Source: Acidobacteriota bacterium
GTDB lineage: Bacteria > Acidobacteriota > Terriglobia > Bryobacterales > UBA6623
DNA: 64,000 nt
Direction: 5' to 3'
NCBI GenBank assembly: GCA_016125275.1
Contig: WGMB01000010.1
Span: 186,001 to 250,000 of the forward strand
Shown: positions 1 through 8,333 of the stretch, piece by piece
Position numbering within the stretch: position 1 is the first letter of the stretch
How the letters are laid out: each line of letters starts with the position of its first letter
Notes under the pieces: generated by a model
Seen by the model: the letters and a program-made list of their open reading frames with translations, nothing else
The model's database searches: none
What the model was told of the DNA's origin: nothing
Position numbers and translations under genes: made by a program

Positions 1-1
1 T

Positions 2-247
2 GAAACGCCGCTCGAGCAGATCCTCGACGCCCGCGTCGGCGACCCCGTCTACGAGGCGATTTCGATGGGCCATCCCGAGCGCATGGGCCTCGGGCGCGGC
101 TGGAGCGTCGAGAAATTCCTGGAAAAGTCGCGCACCACGCTGCCTTCCGGCCGCATCTACCAGAACCTCTGCGTCGGCTGCGACCGCTTCCACGAAGAGG
201 TCCTGGGCGCGGCGCCGGGGCTGGTGAAGATCGCCTCGGGCTCCTGA
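2..247 (+). CDS. C-terminal end of an unrecognised protein (5' truncated by window edge)
   Basis: The frame is open from the first base of the window and stops at TGA 245-247, so this is the last 81 residues of a longer protein. The visible tail holds a short Cys pair (Asn-Leu-Cys-Val-Gly-Cys-Asp) preceded by a Gly/Pro-containing stretch. It is reminiscent of the C-terminal cluster-binding region of radical SAM/SPASM proteins, but one CxxC pair is not enough to assign a family. An internal ATG at 65 is unlikely to be the start because the frame is equally coding-like before it. The next gene starts about 120 bases downstream on the same strand. Confidence 0.6.
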   Translation, partial: ETPLEQILDARVGDPVYEAISMGHPERMGLGRGWSVEKFLEKSRTTLPSGRIYQNLCVGCDRFHEEVLGAAPGLVKIASGS

Positions 248-368
248 ACACAGGGGGCCTTGCATGCAAACGGGTTGCGGAAGAGCCGCCCCTGGGCTAC
301 CTTGGGGCCTTGACGCGGTTCCTCCCAGCCCAGCGTCCGCACCCGTCGTCCAGGCGCCGGAGGACTCC

Positions 369-1124
369 GTGAACGCTGCCGCCCGTCGCGCGATCCTGCT
401 GTTCACCCGCGCCCCCGAGGCTGAGGCGCGCGCCAAGGGCCTGCCCGTCGAGGCCGGCTCGCGGCTCTTTGAAGCCTTCCTCGGCGGCTGGCGCGAGCGC
501 GCCGCCCAGACCGGCGCGGACCTGCTCGTCGTCGCCCCCTCGGAGTCGGTGCGGACCCTGCGCCGGCTCTTCCCCGACGCTTGCGTCGCCGCGCAACAAG
601 GCCCTTCCTTTGGCGCCCGCGTCGAGGCCGCCTTCTCGTTCGCCTTCGCCCGTGGCGCCGGCGCCGTGCTCATGGCGGGTTGCGACAGCCCCCCGCTGGA
701 AGCGCCGGAGGTCGAGGCCGCCTTTGCGCACCTGGACTCCTCCGCCGGGGCGATGGCGCTGGCCCCTGCCGAGGACGGCGGCGTCAACGCCATCGGCCTC
801 AACGCCGCCGCCGACCGCCGCATCGCCCACATCCGCTGGCTCGGCGCGGACGTCGACCGGCAGTTGCGCGCCTTCGCCCGCCGCGACGGACTGGCCTTGT
901 GGCTGTCGTCGAGCAGCCCGGACCTCGACCGGGTCCGCGACCTCGCCGGGCTCTACCGCCTTAGCCGTTTCGCCGCCCGCTGGCGCGTCTTCCGCGCCTT
1001 GCTGCGCCGGCTCCTCGCCGGTGTCGGCGAATTTCTCTCCGGCGACCGCCGCGCCCCGGCCGGCGTCGCCCTCGACTCTCCCATCACTCGCGGTCCTCCC
1101 CGCGCCCTGTCCCTCTCCCTCTAG
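369..1124 (+). CDS. DUF2064 / glycosyltransferase-like protein
   Basis: A 251-residue protein resembling the DUF2064 family (nucleotide-diphospho-sugar transferase-like fold, related to CofC/MobA-type enzymes). The supporting pattern is an N-terminal strand (AILLFTRAPEAEARAKGLP), then a mid-protein GCDSPPL segment where the family has its metal- or sugar-binding GxDxP, then an EDGGVNAIGL loop. I chose the GTG at 369 because GGAGG at 359-363 sits 5 bases upstream. An ATG at 264 in the same frame would add 35 residues unlike the family. The substrate is unknown; some members are linked to arsenosugar synthesis, but nothing here shows that. Confidence 0.7.
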   Translation: MNAAARRAILLFTRAPEAEARAKGLPVEAGSRLFEAFLGGWRERAAQTGADLLVVAPSESVRTLRRLFPDACVAAQQGPSFGARVEAAFSFAFARGAGAVLMAGCDSPPLEAPEVEAAFAHLDSSAGAMALAPAEDGGVNAIGLNAAADRRIAHIRWLGADVDRQLRAFARRDGLALWLSSSSPDLDRVRDLAGLYRLSRFAARWRVFRALLRRLLAGVGEFLSGDRRAPAGVALDSPITRGPPRALSLSL

Positions 1125-1127
1125 CCC

Positions 1128-1160
1128 GGGCGCTTCCCCGCTTTGTGGGGACTCGCGCCC
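1128..1160 (+). terminator. Two-tier GC hairpin behind the DUF2064 gene
   Basis: GGGCGC (1128-1133) pairs with GCGCCC (1155-1160), and inside it CCCC (1136-1139) pairs with GGGG (1147-1150). It begins 3 bases after the stop codon. No U-tract follows, so it is a terminator-like structure rather than a classical intrinsic terminator. Confidence 0.4.
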
Positions 1161-1315
1161 GCCTCGGCTGCGGTCCTACGGCTCGTAAGACTCGTAACAA
1201 CCGCGCCCGTCGGCGTTGTCGAGCCGGAACCGCTGCGTTCCGGCAATCGAACTTCATTTTTTGACAGGGAATCGGCGAGCCGTCCCGCGCTCGCTCGCAG
1301 ACAGGAGAGTTCTTG

Positions 1316-4300
1316 ATGCGAAAGGCTTTTGTGGCCCTTACGGCCTTGTTGTTCTCGCTGGCTGCCGCCGGCTCCGTTCGGGCTCAGAGCTCGGCCTCGG
1401 TCGTCGGCGTCATCACCGACGCCTCCGGCGGCGTCCTCGAAGGCGCCCAGGTGTTGGTCCTCCATCCCGCCACCGGCGTCGAGCGCGCCACCACCGCCAA
1501 CGAGGCCGGCGCCTACCGCCTGCCCGGTCTGCCCGCCGGCCTCTACCGGGTCCGTGCGTCCTTCGCCGACTTCAAGACCGCCGAGAGTTCCGAGTTCCCC
1601 CTCCACGTCGGCCAGGAACGCCGCGTCGACCTCTCGCTCGAGCCCGGGGCCGTCACCGAAACCATCACCGTCGAGGAGAGCGCCGCCGCCGCCGCCACCG
1701 AGAGCGCCACCGTCTCCACCGTCGTCGACCGCGAAAGCATCGCCACCCTGCCGCTCAACGGCCGCCAGCTCCAGAACCTCGCCCTGCTCGCCCCCGGCGT
1801 CACCGCCGGCTGGAACTGGACCACCGCCTCCAACCGCTACGGCAAGGCCCGCGAAAACACCGAAGGCGCCTTCGTCGTCAACGGCGCCCGCTCGCGCTCC
1901 AACGACTTCCTGCTCGACGGCATGCCCATGAACGTCCGCCAGTACGGCGTCATCAACTTCCAGCCCTCCAACGAGGCCGTGCAGGAGTTCGAGCTCAAGA
2001 CCAGCGTGCCCCAGGCCGAGTTCGGCCGCACCATGGGCTCCACCGTCAACATCATCACCCGCTCCGGCTCCAACGCCTTCCACGGCTCCGCCTACGAGTT
2101 CTTCCGCAACAACAAGCTCGACTCCAACGACACCTTCAACAAACGCGCCGGCCTGCCCCGCGGCGTGCTGCGCCAAAACCAGTTCGGAGCCTCCGTCGGA
2201 GGCCCGATCGTCAAGAACAAGCACTTCTTCTTCGGCAACGTCGAGCTGCTGCGCATCCTCGAAGGCGTCGAGACACGCGTCGTCAGCGTCCCCACCGCCG
2301 ACGAGAGGGCCGGCCGCATCAACTACGTCGACCCCAACGGCGCCGCCCAAACCCTCGACCTCTCCGGACGCATCACGCCCCTGTCGGCGCGCCTGCTCGA
2401 CTTCTACCCCGCCCCCAACTCCTCCGGCCCCGGCGGCTTGAACTACAACTCCTCGCTCACCATCGCCCTCAACGACTACCAGACCCACTTCCGCACCGAC
2501 CATCACCTCACCGACCGCGATACCGTCAACGTGCGCGCCTCCTGGAACCTCAACGACCAGGACTACGTGATCAATCGCTTCGGCGGGCCCTACATCCCCG
2601 GCTTCAACCTGCCCAACCCCGAAAGCACCTGGAACGGAACCATCGGCTACCTCCGCGTCTTCGGCCCCTCGCTGGTCAACGAGCTCCGCGTCGGCGTCAA
2701 CCGCTACGCCAACGACCTCGGCAACGGCGACACCGCCGGCGCGGCCGAAACCGGCCTGCCCAACGGCAACGAGACCGCCAACGGCATCCCGTCCATCACC
2801 TTCCTGGCCGGCAACATCGAGCCGCTCGGCGGCCTCTCCTGGTTCAACCGCGAGCAGAACGAGACCACCGGGCTGCTGTCGGACTCCGTGAGCTGGCTGC
2901 GCGGCCGCCACGAGATCAAGGTCGGCGGCCAGCTCAACCGCCTGCAGTTCAACACCCGCGGCGCCTCCAACCAGCGCGGCACGGTGTCGTTCGACGGCTC
3001 CCAGAACGGCCTCATCCCCAACAATTCCGTCAACGCCCGCGCCGCCGCCCTGGCGGACTTCCTGCTCGGCCTGCCTCGCCAGGCCTCCATCACCGTCGGC
3101 CAGTTCGGCCGCGGCTACCGCCAGTGGGCCTACTCCGGCTTCGCCCAAGACACTTGGCGCACCGGCCGCCACCTCACCCTCAACCTCGGCCTGCGCTACG
3201 AGTACTCCGCGCCCTGGACAGAGGTCAACGGCAAGCTCTCGAACCTGGTCGCCGGGAAAGGCCTCACCCTGGTCGGCGATCCCGGCCTCGACCGCTTCTA
3301 CCAGCCCGACCGCAACAACTTCGCGCCCCGCGTCGGCCTCGCCTACGACGTCAGCGGCGACGGCAAGACCGTCGTGCGCGCCGGTGCGGCCGTGCTCTAC
3401 GAGACCCTTTTGCAGGCCAACTCCGTGCAGCCGGTGGAGAACAATCCGCCCTTCTCCGCCTCGGCCGTCACCCGCTCGCCCACGCCCTTCGCCGCCGACG
3501 GCAGCCCGTCGACCACCCTGCTCGACCTGCGTTCCAGCGCCCAGCCCTCACGCGGCATCGCCGCCGTCGCCGTCGACGACTTCCACAACCCCTACACCAT
3601 GCAGTTCCAGCTCTCCGTGCAGCGCCGCCTCAGCAAGGAGTGGCTGGCCGAGCTGGCCTACACAGCCACCCGCGGGCTCAGCTTGCCCGTCTACTCCAAC
3701 CTCAACCAGGTCCCGCTCGACGCCCTCAGCCCCGCCCAGCGCGGCGCCATCGCCGCCGACGTCGCCGCCGGCCGAGACACCACCGCCACCCTGGCGCAGC
3801 TCCGCCTCTTCCCCCAGTACGACGCCATCCAGTACAGCGCCAACGTCGCCTCCTCCACCTTTCACAGCGGCCAAGCCAAGATCGAGCGCCGCTTCGGCGA
3901 CGGCCTCCTGCTGCTGGCCTCCTACACCTTCGGCAAGTCCATCGACAATGCCAGCGACTTCGGCTCCGGCGACTCCTCCGAGCAAGTCCTTGACGCCCGC
4001 GACCTGGCCCGCCAGCGCGGCCTGTCGAGCTTCGACGTCAAGCACCGCCTCAGCAGCTCCTTCCACTACCCCGTCCCGCTCCAAAAGCTCTGGCGCGGCC
4101 CCCGTCTGCTGGTGGAAGGCTGGCAGCTCAACGGCATCGTCACCCTGCAGTCCGGACAGCCGTTCACCCCCTACCTGAGCTCGTTCGATCCCTACCGCAA
4201 CGAGACCTTCAACCGTCCCGACGTCATCGGCGACCCCCTCGCCAACGTCCCCGACGGCCTGGCCTTCAACCCGGCCGCCTTCGTCGCGCCCGCCCCGGGG

Positions 4301-4543
4301 ACCTTTGGCAACGCCGGCCGCAACATCATCCGCGGCGACGGCTTCCAGAGTGTCGACCTCTCCATCTTCAAGCGCATCGCCCTCACCGAGCTGGTCCGTC
4401 TGGAACTGCGCGGCGAGTTCGTCAACTCCTTCAACCAGGTCAACTTCCAGGGCCCTGACGTCAACCTGGCCTCCAACCCCGGGGTCTTCCGGGCGGCCGC
4501 CCAGCCGCGCATCGTGCAGTTGGGCGCCAAGTTGATCTTCTGA
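1316..4543 (+). CDS. TonB-dependent receptor with carboxypeptidase-regulatory domain (Oar-like)
   Basis: A 1075-residue outer-membrane receptor of the type greatly expanded in Acidobacteria, presumably importing oligomeric substrates with TonB energy. A signal peptide (residues 1-25, ending VRAQS) is followed by a carboxypeptidase-D regulatory-like beta-sandwich (about 27-110). A plug domain follows (about 120-230, containing LPLNGRQLQNL), then a long beta-barrel ending in Phe (QLGAKLIF), as expected for BAM-inserted proteins. AGGAG at 1303-1307 lies 8 bases before ATG 1316; a TTG directly before it is not needed. No SusD or substrate-specific enzyme gene is adjacent, so the ligand cannot be told. 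A TTGACA at 1261-1266 has no convincing -10 partner. Confidence 0.93.
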   Translation: MRKAFVALTALLFSLAAAGSVRAQSSASVVGVITDASGGVLEGAQVLVLHPATGVERATTANEAGAYRLPGLPAGLYRVRASFADFKTAESSEFPLHVGQERRVDLSLEPGAVTETITVEESAAAAATESATVSTVVDRESIATLPLNGRQLQNLALLAPGVTAGWNWTTASNRYGKARENTEGAFVVNGARSRSNDFLLDGMPMNVRQYGVINFQPSNEAVQEFELKTSVPQAEFGRTMGSTVNIITRSGSNAFHGSAYEFFRNNKLDSNDTFNKRAGLPRGVLRQNQFGASVGGPIVKNKHFFFGNVELLRILEGVETRVVSVPTADERAGRINYVDPNGAAQTLDLSGRITPLSARLLDFYPAPNSSGPGGLNYNSSLTIALNDYQTHFRTDHHLTDRDTVNVRASWNLNDQDYVINRFGGPYIPGFNLPNPESTWNGTIGYLRVFGPSLVNELRVGVNRYANDLGNGDTAGAAETGLPNGNETANGIPSITFLAGNIEPLGGLSWFNREQNETTGLLSDSVSWLRGRHEIKVGGQLNRLQFNTRGASNQRGTVSFDGSQNGLIPNNSVNARAAALADFLLGLPRQASITVGQFGRGYRQWAYSGFAQDTWRTGRHLTLNLGLRYEYSAPWTEVNGKLSNLVAGKGLTLVGDPGLDRFYQPDRNNFAPRVGLAYDVSGDGKTVVRAGAAVLYETLLQANSVQPVENNPPFSASAVTRSPTPFAADGSPSTTLLDLRSSAQPSRGIAAVAVDDFHNPYTMQFQLSVQRRLSKEWLAELAYTATRGLSLPVYSNLNQVPLDALSPAQRGAIAADVAAGRDTTATLAQLRLFPQYDAIQYSANVASSTFHSGQAKIERRFGDGLLLLASYTFGKSIDNASDFGSGDSSEQVLDARDLARQRGLSSFDVKHRLSSSFHYPVPLQKLWRGPRLLVEGWQLNGIVTLQSGQPFTPYLSSFDPYRNETFNRPDVIGDPLANVPDGLAFNPAAFVAPAPGTFGNAGRNIIRGDGFQSVDLSIFKRIALTELVRLELRGEFVNSFNQVNFQGPDVNLASNPGVFRAAAQPRIVQLGAKLIF

Positions 4544-4629
4544 CCGGCCCGCCCGCCCCGGCCTCCGCGAAGCTGTGCCATCATCTTCGGGAGGCCCGGG
4601 GCGCAGCGCGCCGCGGCCGTTTTTCGCCG

Positions 4630-5109
4630 ATGAAGCCGAATCGCCGTCTCGCCCGGAGCGTCGCTCCGGCCCTTCTCGCCGCGCTGGCCGCCTGTGCGCC
4701 CGCGCCGCCTCCGTTCCCCCCCAAAATGCCCATCCAGCGCCAGTTCTTGAACGTCGGCGAAAAGCCGAACGGCTACACCCACACCGTCACCACCACGCCC
4801 GGCCGCATGGTCTTCGTCTCCGGCGCCGCCGGCGCCAACCCCGACGGCTCCATGCCCGAGGACTTCGCCACGCAGGCCGACAACACCTTCAAGAGCCTCC
4901 GCGAGCGCCTGGCGCTGGCCGGCGCCGACTTCGACGACGTCGTCAAGATCAACTACTTCCTGCGCAACATGGACGATCTGGCCGTGCTGCGCGAGGTCCG
5001 CGCCCGCTACCTGAACGCGGAAAATCCTCCCGCCGCCTCCGCCATCCCCGCGCCCTTCACCGGCGCCATGATGCTCGAGGTCGAGGCCATCGCCGTCGTC
5101 GAGGACTAA
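4630..5109 (+). CDS. RidA-family lipoprotein (single domain, catalytic Arg absent)
   Basis: A 159-residue protein with an N-terminal signal and lipobox (LAAC, Cys22), followed by one RidA/YjgF domain (about 35-158). Family features visible are GRMVFVSGAAG near the start of the fold, FKSLRERLALAGADFDDVVK in the long helix and a C-terminal VEAIAVV strand. RidA enzymes hydrolyse reactive enamines or imines using an Arg in a PxR motif before the last strands. Here that position reads PPAASAIPAP, with no Arg, so canonical deaminase chemistry is unlikely. It ends 10 bases before the three-domain RidA gene and probably shares its transcript. A membrane-anchored RidA is unusual, since well-studied members are cytosolic. 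Confidence 0.82.
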   Translation: MKPNRRLARSVAPALLAALAACAPAPPPFPPKMPIQRQFLNVGEKPNGYTHTVTTTPGRMVFVSGAAGANPDGSMPEDFATQADNTFKSLRERLALAGADFDDVVKINYFLRNMDDLAVLREVRARYLNAENPPAASAIPAPFTGAMMLEVEAIAVVED

Positions 5110-5119
5110 GCTAAGCCCC

Positions 5120-6283
5120 ATGAAGCCCCTCGCCCTGACCCTGCTCTGCCTCCTCGCCGCCCTGCCCGCGCTCGCCCAGTCGACCGAAGAGGTGGCCTTC
5201 GTCGAGGCTCGGGACTTCTTCTTCTTCCCCGGACAGCTCCCGGTCGACTCCTCCGGCCGCACCCCGTCTGACTTCGACGCGCAGGCGCGCCTGGTCCTCT
5301 CCAACCTCCAGACGAAAGCCGACCTCGCCGGCGTCTCCCTGCGTCACATGGTCTGGGTGCAGGTCTACTTGGAGGACATCAACCAGTGGCCGCGCTTCGA
5401 GGACATCGCCCGCGAGCTCTTCGCCGGGCAGTTGCCGGCCTTGGCGCCGCTCGGCATCGCCGCCGTGGGCTCCAAGCAGGCGACCGTGGCCGTCGACGCC
5501 GTCGCCTACCGCACGCTCGCCGGCATCGAGCGCACCCCCGGCAGCGCCGCGGTCAGCGCCGGAGGGCTCACCTTCCTGTCGGCGGCCCAGGGCCGCGACC
5601 TCTCCACCGGCCGCATCCCGGAGACCCACGCCGAGCAGACCCGCATCGGTCTCGAAAATCTCGGCGTCGAGCTCCAAGGCGCCGGCCTGGGCTTCGAGCA
5701 CATGGTCTTCATGCACCCCTACCTGCTGCCCGCCATGGCCTACGGGGACATGAACAAGGTCTACGCCACCTTCTTTGAGTTCGGAGCCACGCCGGCCCGC
5801 GCGACGATCTTCGTCGACGCCCTACCGCATGACCTGACGATTGAATTTACGGGAGTGGCCGTGCGGGACCTGAGCAAGCGGCAGCCGGTGCGGCCCAAGA
5901 ACATGGCGCCGAGCCCCACCGCCAGCCCCTGCGTCTGGGGCGGCGACTTCTACTTCTGCTCCGGCAAGAGCGGCTTCATCCCGGGAGTGGAAGGCGGCGT
6001 TTGGGCGGAGTCGGTCGAGAACCAGTTCCGCCAAACCATGCGCAACCTGCTCGACAACCTCGAGGAGACCGGGCTGGACTTCTCCGACGTCGTCTCCACG
6101 CAGCTCTACCTCGACGACATCGCCGACCTCGAGCGCGTCGACCCCATCTACCAGCGCTATTTCCCGAAAATCAAGCCGACCCGCACGGTCGTGCAGCAGT
6201 TGCCCAGCGGCAGCCGCAAGCAGGCGGCCAACGGGCGCTGGCCGGCGATCGAGCAGATGGCTTTGGTGGCCGTCCGGCGTTGA
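5120..6283 (+). CDS. Exported protein with three tandem RidA domains
   Basis: A 387-residue protein with a signal peptide (residues 1-20, cleavage near ALAQS) and three consecutive RidA/YjgF domains (about 25-125, 130-250 and 255-387). The domain boundaries are seen from the repeated pattern of an SG/SAAQG-like strand, a helix with LENLGVEL or LLDNLEETG, and a VxVxxYL strand. The substrate-carboxylate-binding Arg is kept in domain 2 (PARATIFVDALP) and domain 3 (PTRTVVQQLP) but is missing in domain 1 (ALAPLGIAAV). RidA normally forms a trimer with active sites between subunits, so a three-domain chain could fold as a one-chain trimer. That is inference. It lies directly behind the lipoprotein RidA gene. 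Confidence 0.85.
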   Translation: MKPLALTLLCLLAALPALAQSTEEVAFVEARDFFFFPGQLPVDSSGRTPSDFDAQARLVLSNLQTKADLAGVSLRHMVWVQVYLEDINQWPRFEDIARELFAGQLPALAPLGIAAVGSKQATVAVDAVAYRTLAGIERTPGSAAVSAGGLTFLSAAQGRDLSTGRIPETHAEQTRIGLENLGVELQGAGLGFEHMVFMHPYLLPAMAYGDMNKVYATFFEFGATPARATIFVDALPHDLTIEFTGVAVRDLSKRQPVRPKNMAPSPTASPCVWGGDFYFCSGKSGFIPGVEGGVWAESVENQFRQTMRNLLDNLEETGLDFSDVVSTQLYLDDIADLERVDPIYQRYFPKIKPTRTVVQQLPSGSRKQAANGRWPAIEQMALVAVRR

Positions 6284-6293
6284 GCCGGGAAGA

Positions 6294-6319
6294 GGCCGCC
6301 CGGCGCTCAGCCGGCGGCC
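6294..6319. terminator. GC hairpin between convergent genes
   Basis: GGCCGCC (6294-6300) pairs with GGCGGCC (6313-6319), extended inward by GGC/GCC with one bulged C. It lies between the ends of the triple-RidA gene and the converging YHS-like gene, so it may terminate both. There is no U-tract. Confidence 0.45.
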
Positions 6320-6340
6320 CCCAAAGTTCGTAAGCCCGGC

Positions 6341-6772
6341 CTAGTCGCCGACCTGGAACGCCTTGTCGAAGGCCTCGTCGCTGAAGATCATCGCGTCGAG
6401 CTTCTCGCCGGCCTTCTCCGCCTTGCCCTTGCAGTTGTCGCAGCAGAACGCCACCGGCTTGCCGTCCACCATCACGGTCTTGCTCGAGTCAGCCTTGCTT
6501 CCGCTGAACGGGCAAGCGATCTGCTTGGCCTGGCCGGTCACGAACAGTTGCTTGTTGGCCTGCACCGCATACGAGGCCGGGTTCTGCTGGAACGCGTCCG
6601 GGCAACCGGCGCAGCAGAAGTAGACCTTGCCGCCCTTGTAGTCGACCGACAGACCCTTCATGGCCTGCTCGCCCGCGATGGGGCACTTGGCGCCCGAGAG
6701 ATCCACCTCCGCCACCAACATCGTCACGGCCGCCAGGGCGGCGGCGACCGCCAACAGTACACGCTTGGTCAT
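6341..6772 (-). CDS. Secreted protein with two YHS/TRASH-like metal-binding repeats
   Basis: A 143-residue protein with a signal peptide (about 1-21) and two copies of a Cys module. The first is AKCPIAG with YFCCAGC about 30 residues later; the second is IACPFSG with AFCCDNC. This CP...FCC..C spacing is that of the YHS/TRASH family, short zinc-ribbon-like domains that bind heavy metals. Signal and repeats together suggest a periplasmic metal-binding or metal-sensing protein; no transporter or copper ATPase is adjacent to specify the metal. A strong Shine-Dalgarno (GAGGAGG) lies about 10 bases upstream of the ATG. Confidence 0.75.
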   Translation of the reverse strand: MTKRVLLAVAAALAAVTMLVAEVDLSGAKCPIAGEQAMKGLSVDYKGGKVYFCCAGCPDAFQQNPASYAVQANKQLFVTGQAKQIACPFSGSKADSSKTVMVDGKPVAFCCDNCKGKAEKAGEKLDAMIFSDEAFDKAFQVGD

Positions 6773-6840
6773 GGTTCGGAATCCTCCTCGTTCCCCTCAA
6801 ACTGTAGCAGGCGGCGCCGGAGCGTGCGGAATCGATCCGC

Positions 6841-6846
6841 TATCAT
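6841..6846 (+). promoter_or_regulatory. Candidate -10 element (TATCAT) for the sulfatase gene
   Basis: TATCAT, preceded by CGC, ends 10 bases before ATG 6857. The same arrangement of a TAnnnT hexamer just before a start recurs through the window. No clear -35 is visible. An ATG at 6845 overlaps this hexamer and would not be transcribed if the hexamer is the true -10. Confidence 0.35.
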
Positions 6847-6856
6847 GGCTGGCGGT

Positions 6857-8326
6857 ATGGAACCCACGCTCTCTCGCCGCCAATGCCTGCAGGCTCTCGG
6901 CCTCGGCGCGCTCTCGGCGGGATTCGCGGCGGCCCAGCGCAGCCGTCGGCCCAACGTGCTGATGATCGCCATCGACGATCTCAACGACTGGATCGGCGCC
7001 CTCGGCGGCCACCCGCAATCGCTGACGCCCAACATCGACCGCCTCGCCCAGCGCGGCGTGCTGTTCCGCGCCGCCTACTGCCAGGCCCCGAGCTGCAACC
7101 CTTCCCGCGCCAGCCTGCTCACCGGCATCCGGCCGTCCACTTCCGGCGTCTACCAGAACAACGACGTCTGGCGCGACGCCATGCCCTTGGCCACTACTCT
7201 CCCGCAGCACTTCCAACTGCACGGCTACGAGGTCCTGGGCGGGGGCAAGATCTTCCACGGCCCCATGAACGAGGCGCAGTCGTGGGACTACTACTACAAT
7301 CCCCCCGGCTTTCTGCATCCCGGCGACGAGCCCGTCAACGGCCTCGACATGGGCCACTTCGACTGGGGCCCCCTGCAGGTCGACGACGACCAGACCGCCG
7401 ACACCATGCTCGCCCACTGGGCCTCGGACTACCTGGGCAAGAAGCGCAACCGCCCCTTCTTCCTCGCCTGCGGCTTCTACCGCCCGCACCTGCCCTGGTA
7501 CGCGCCCGAGAAGTACTTCGAGAAGTTCCCCGAGGCCGCCACCCTGCTGCCCAAGTACCTCGCCAACGACCTCGACGACGTGCCGGCCTCCGCGCCCCAC
7601 AACCAGCGCGACCACGACAACGTCACTTCGTCGGGCCAATGGAAGAAGGCCGTCGCCTCCTACCTGGCCTGCATTCACTACGCCGACACGAACGTCGGCC
7701 GCGTGCTCGACGCCCTCGACGCCGGCCCCCACGCCCAGAACACCATCATCGTGTTGTGGACCGACCACGGCTGGCACCTGGGCGAGAAGAACCACTGGCG
7801 CAAGTTCACCCTCTGGGAGGAGAGCTGCCGCGTGCCGCTGATCTTCGCCGGCCCGGGATCGCGCGACAACCGAACCTGCGACCGCCCCGTCGAGCTGCTC
7901 GACATCTACCCCACCCTGATCGACCTGGCCGGCCTGCCCACCCGTCCCGAGCTCGAAGGCCGCACCCTGCGCCCGCTGCTCGAAGAGCCCTCCGCCGAGT
8001 GGGACAAGCCCGCCCTCACCTCCAACGGCCCCGACAAGACCTCCGTCCGCACCGAACGCTGGCGCTATACGAAGTACCCCGACGGCGAGGAGCTCTACGA
8101 CCACTGGCAGGACCCCCAGGAATGGGACAATCTCGCCTCCTCGCCGGCCTACGCCGACGTGAAGGCCGAGCTCGCGGCTCTGCTCCCGCGCCGGACCCAG
8201 ACGCGCAAGGTGCTGCAATATCAGGACTTGCCCGCGGAGAAGAAGCGCCTGACCGAGCTGCCCCCGGGCCGCCGGCACAAGCCCGACCCCGACAGTTGGA
8301 CCGGCCTCAAGCCCGGCCCCAACTAG
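6857..8326 (+). CDS. Exported arylsulfatase-family enzyme (iduronate-2-sulfatase-like)
   Basis: A 489-residue type I sulfatase. The N-terminus carries a twin-arginine-like signal (SRRQCLQALGLG), so export by Tat is likely. The metal-binding Asp pair is in MIAIDDLND (Asp40-Asp41). The formylglycine site is CNPSRASLLTG with Cys80 as the residue to be oxidised, and a later TDHGWHLGEKNHW supplies further metal and substrate ligands. The FYRPHLPW segment is typical of iduronate-2-sulfatase-like members, which act on sulfated sugars. The maturation enzyme (FGE or anSME) is not in the window. I chose ATG 6857 over ATG 6845 because the latter overlaps a -10-like hexamer. Confidence 0.9.
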   Translation: MEPTLSRRQCLQALGLGALSAGFAAAQRSRRPNVLMIAIDDLNDWIGALGGHPQSLTPNIDRLAQRGVLFRAAYCQAPSCNPSRASLLTGIRPSTSGVYQNNDVWRDAMPLATTLPQHFQLHGYEVLGGGKIFHGPMNEAQSWDYYYNPPGFLHPGDEPVNGLDMGHFDWGPLQVDDDQTADTMLAHWASDYLGKKRNRPFFLACGFYRPHLPWYAPEKYFEKFPEAATLLPKYLANDLDDVPASAPHNQRDHDNVTSSGQWKKAVASYLACIHYADTNVGRVLDALDAGPHAQNTIIVLWTDHGWHLGEKNHWRKFTLWEESCRVPLIFAGPGSRDNRTCDRPVELLDIYPTLIDLAGLPTRPELEGRTLRPLLEEPSAEWDKPALTSNGPDKTSVRTERWRYTKYPDGEELYDHWQDPQEWDNLASSPAYADVKAELAALLPRRTQTRKVLQYQDLPAEKKRLTELPPGRRHKPDPDSWTGLKPGPN

Positions 8327-8333
8327 CGCCGGC

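Noticed and set aside
1121-3172. A long open frame antisense to the TonB-dependent receptor, rich in Val, Gly and Ala
   Set aside because: It is the complement of a GC-rich coding gene with strong third-position bias; composition is low-complexity and no motif is seen.
6845-6856. An upstream ATG as the start of the sulfatase
   Set aside because: It overlaps a -10-like TATCAT and adds four residues before the twin-arginine signal.
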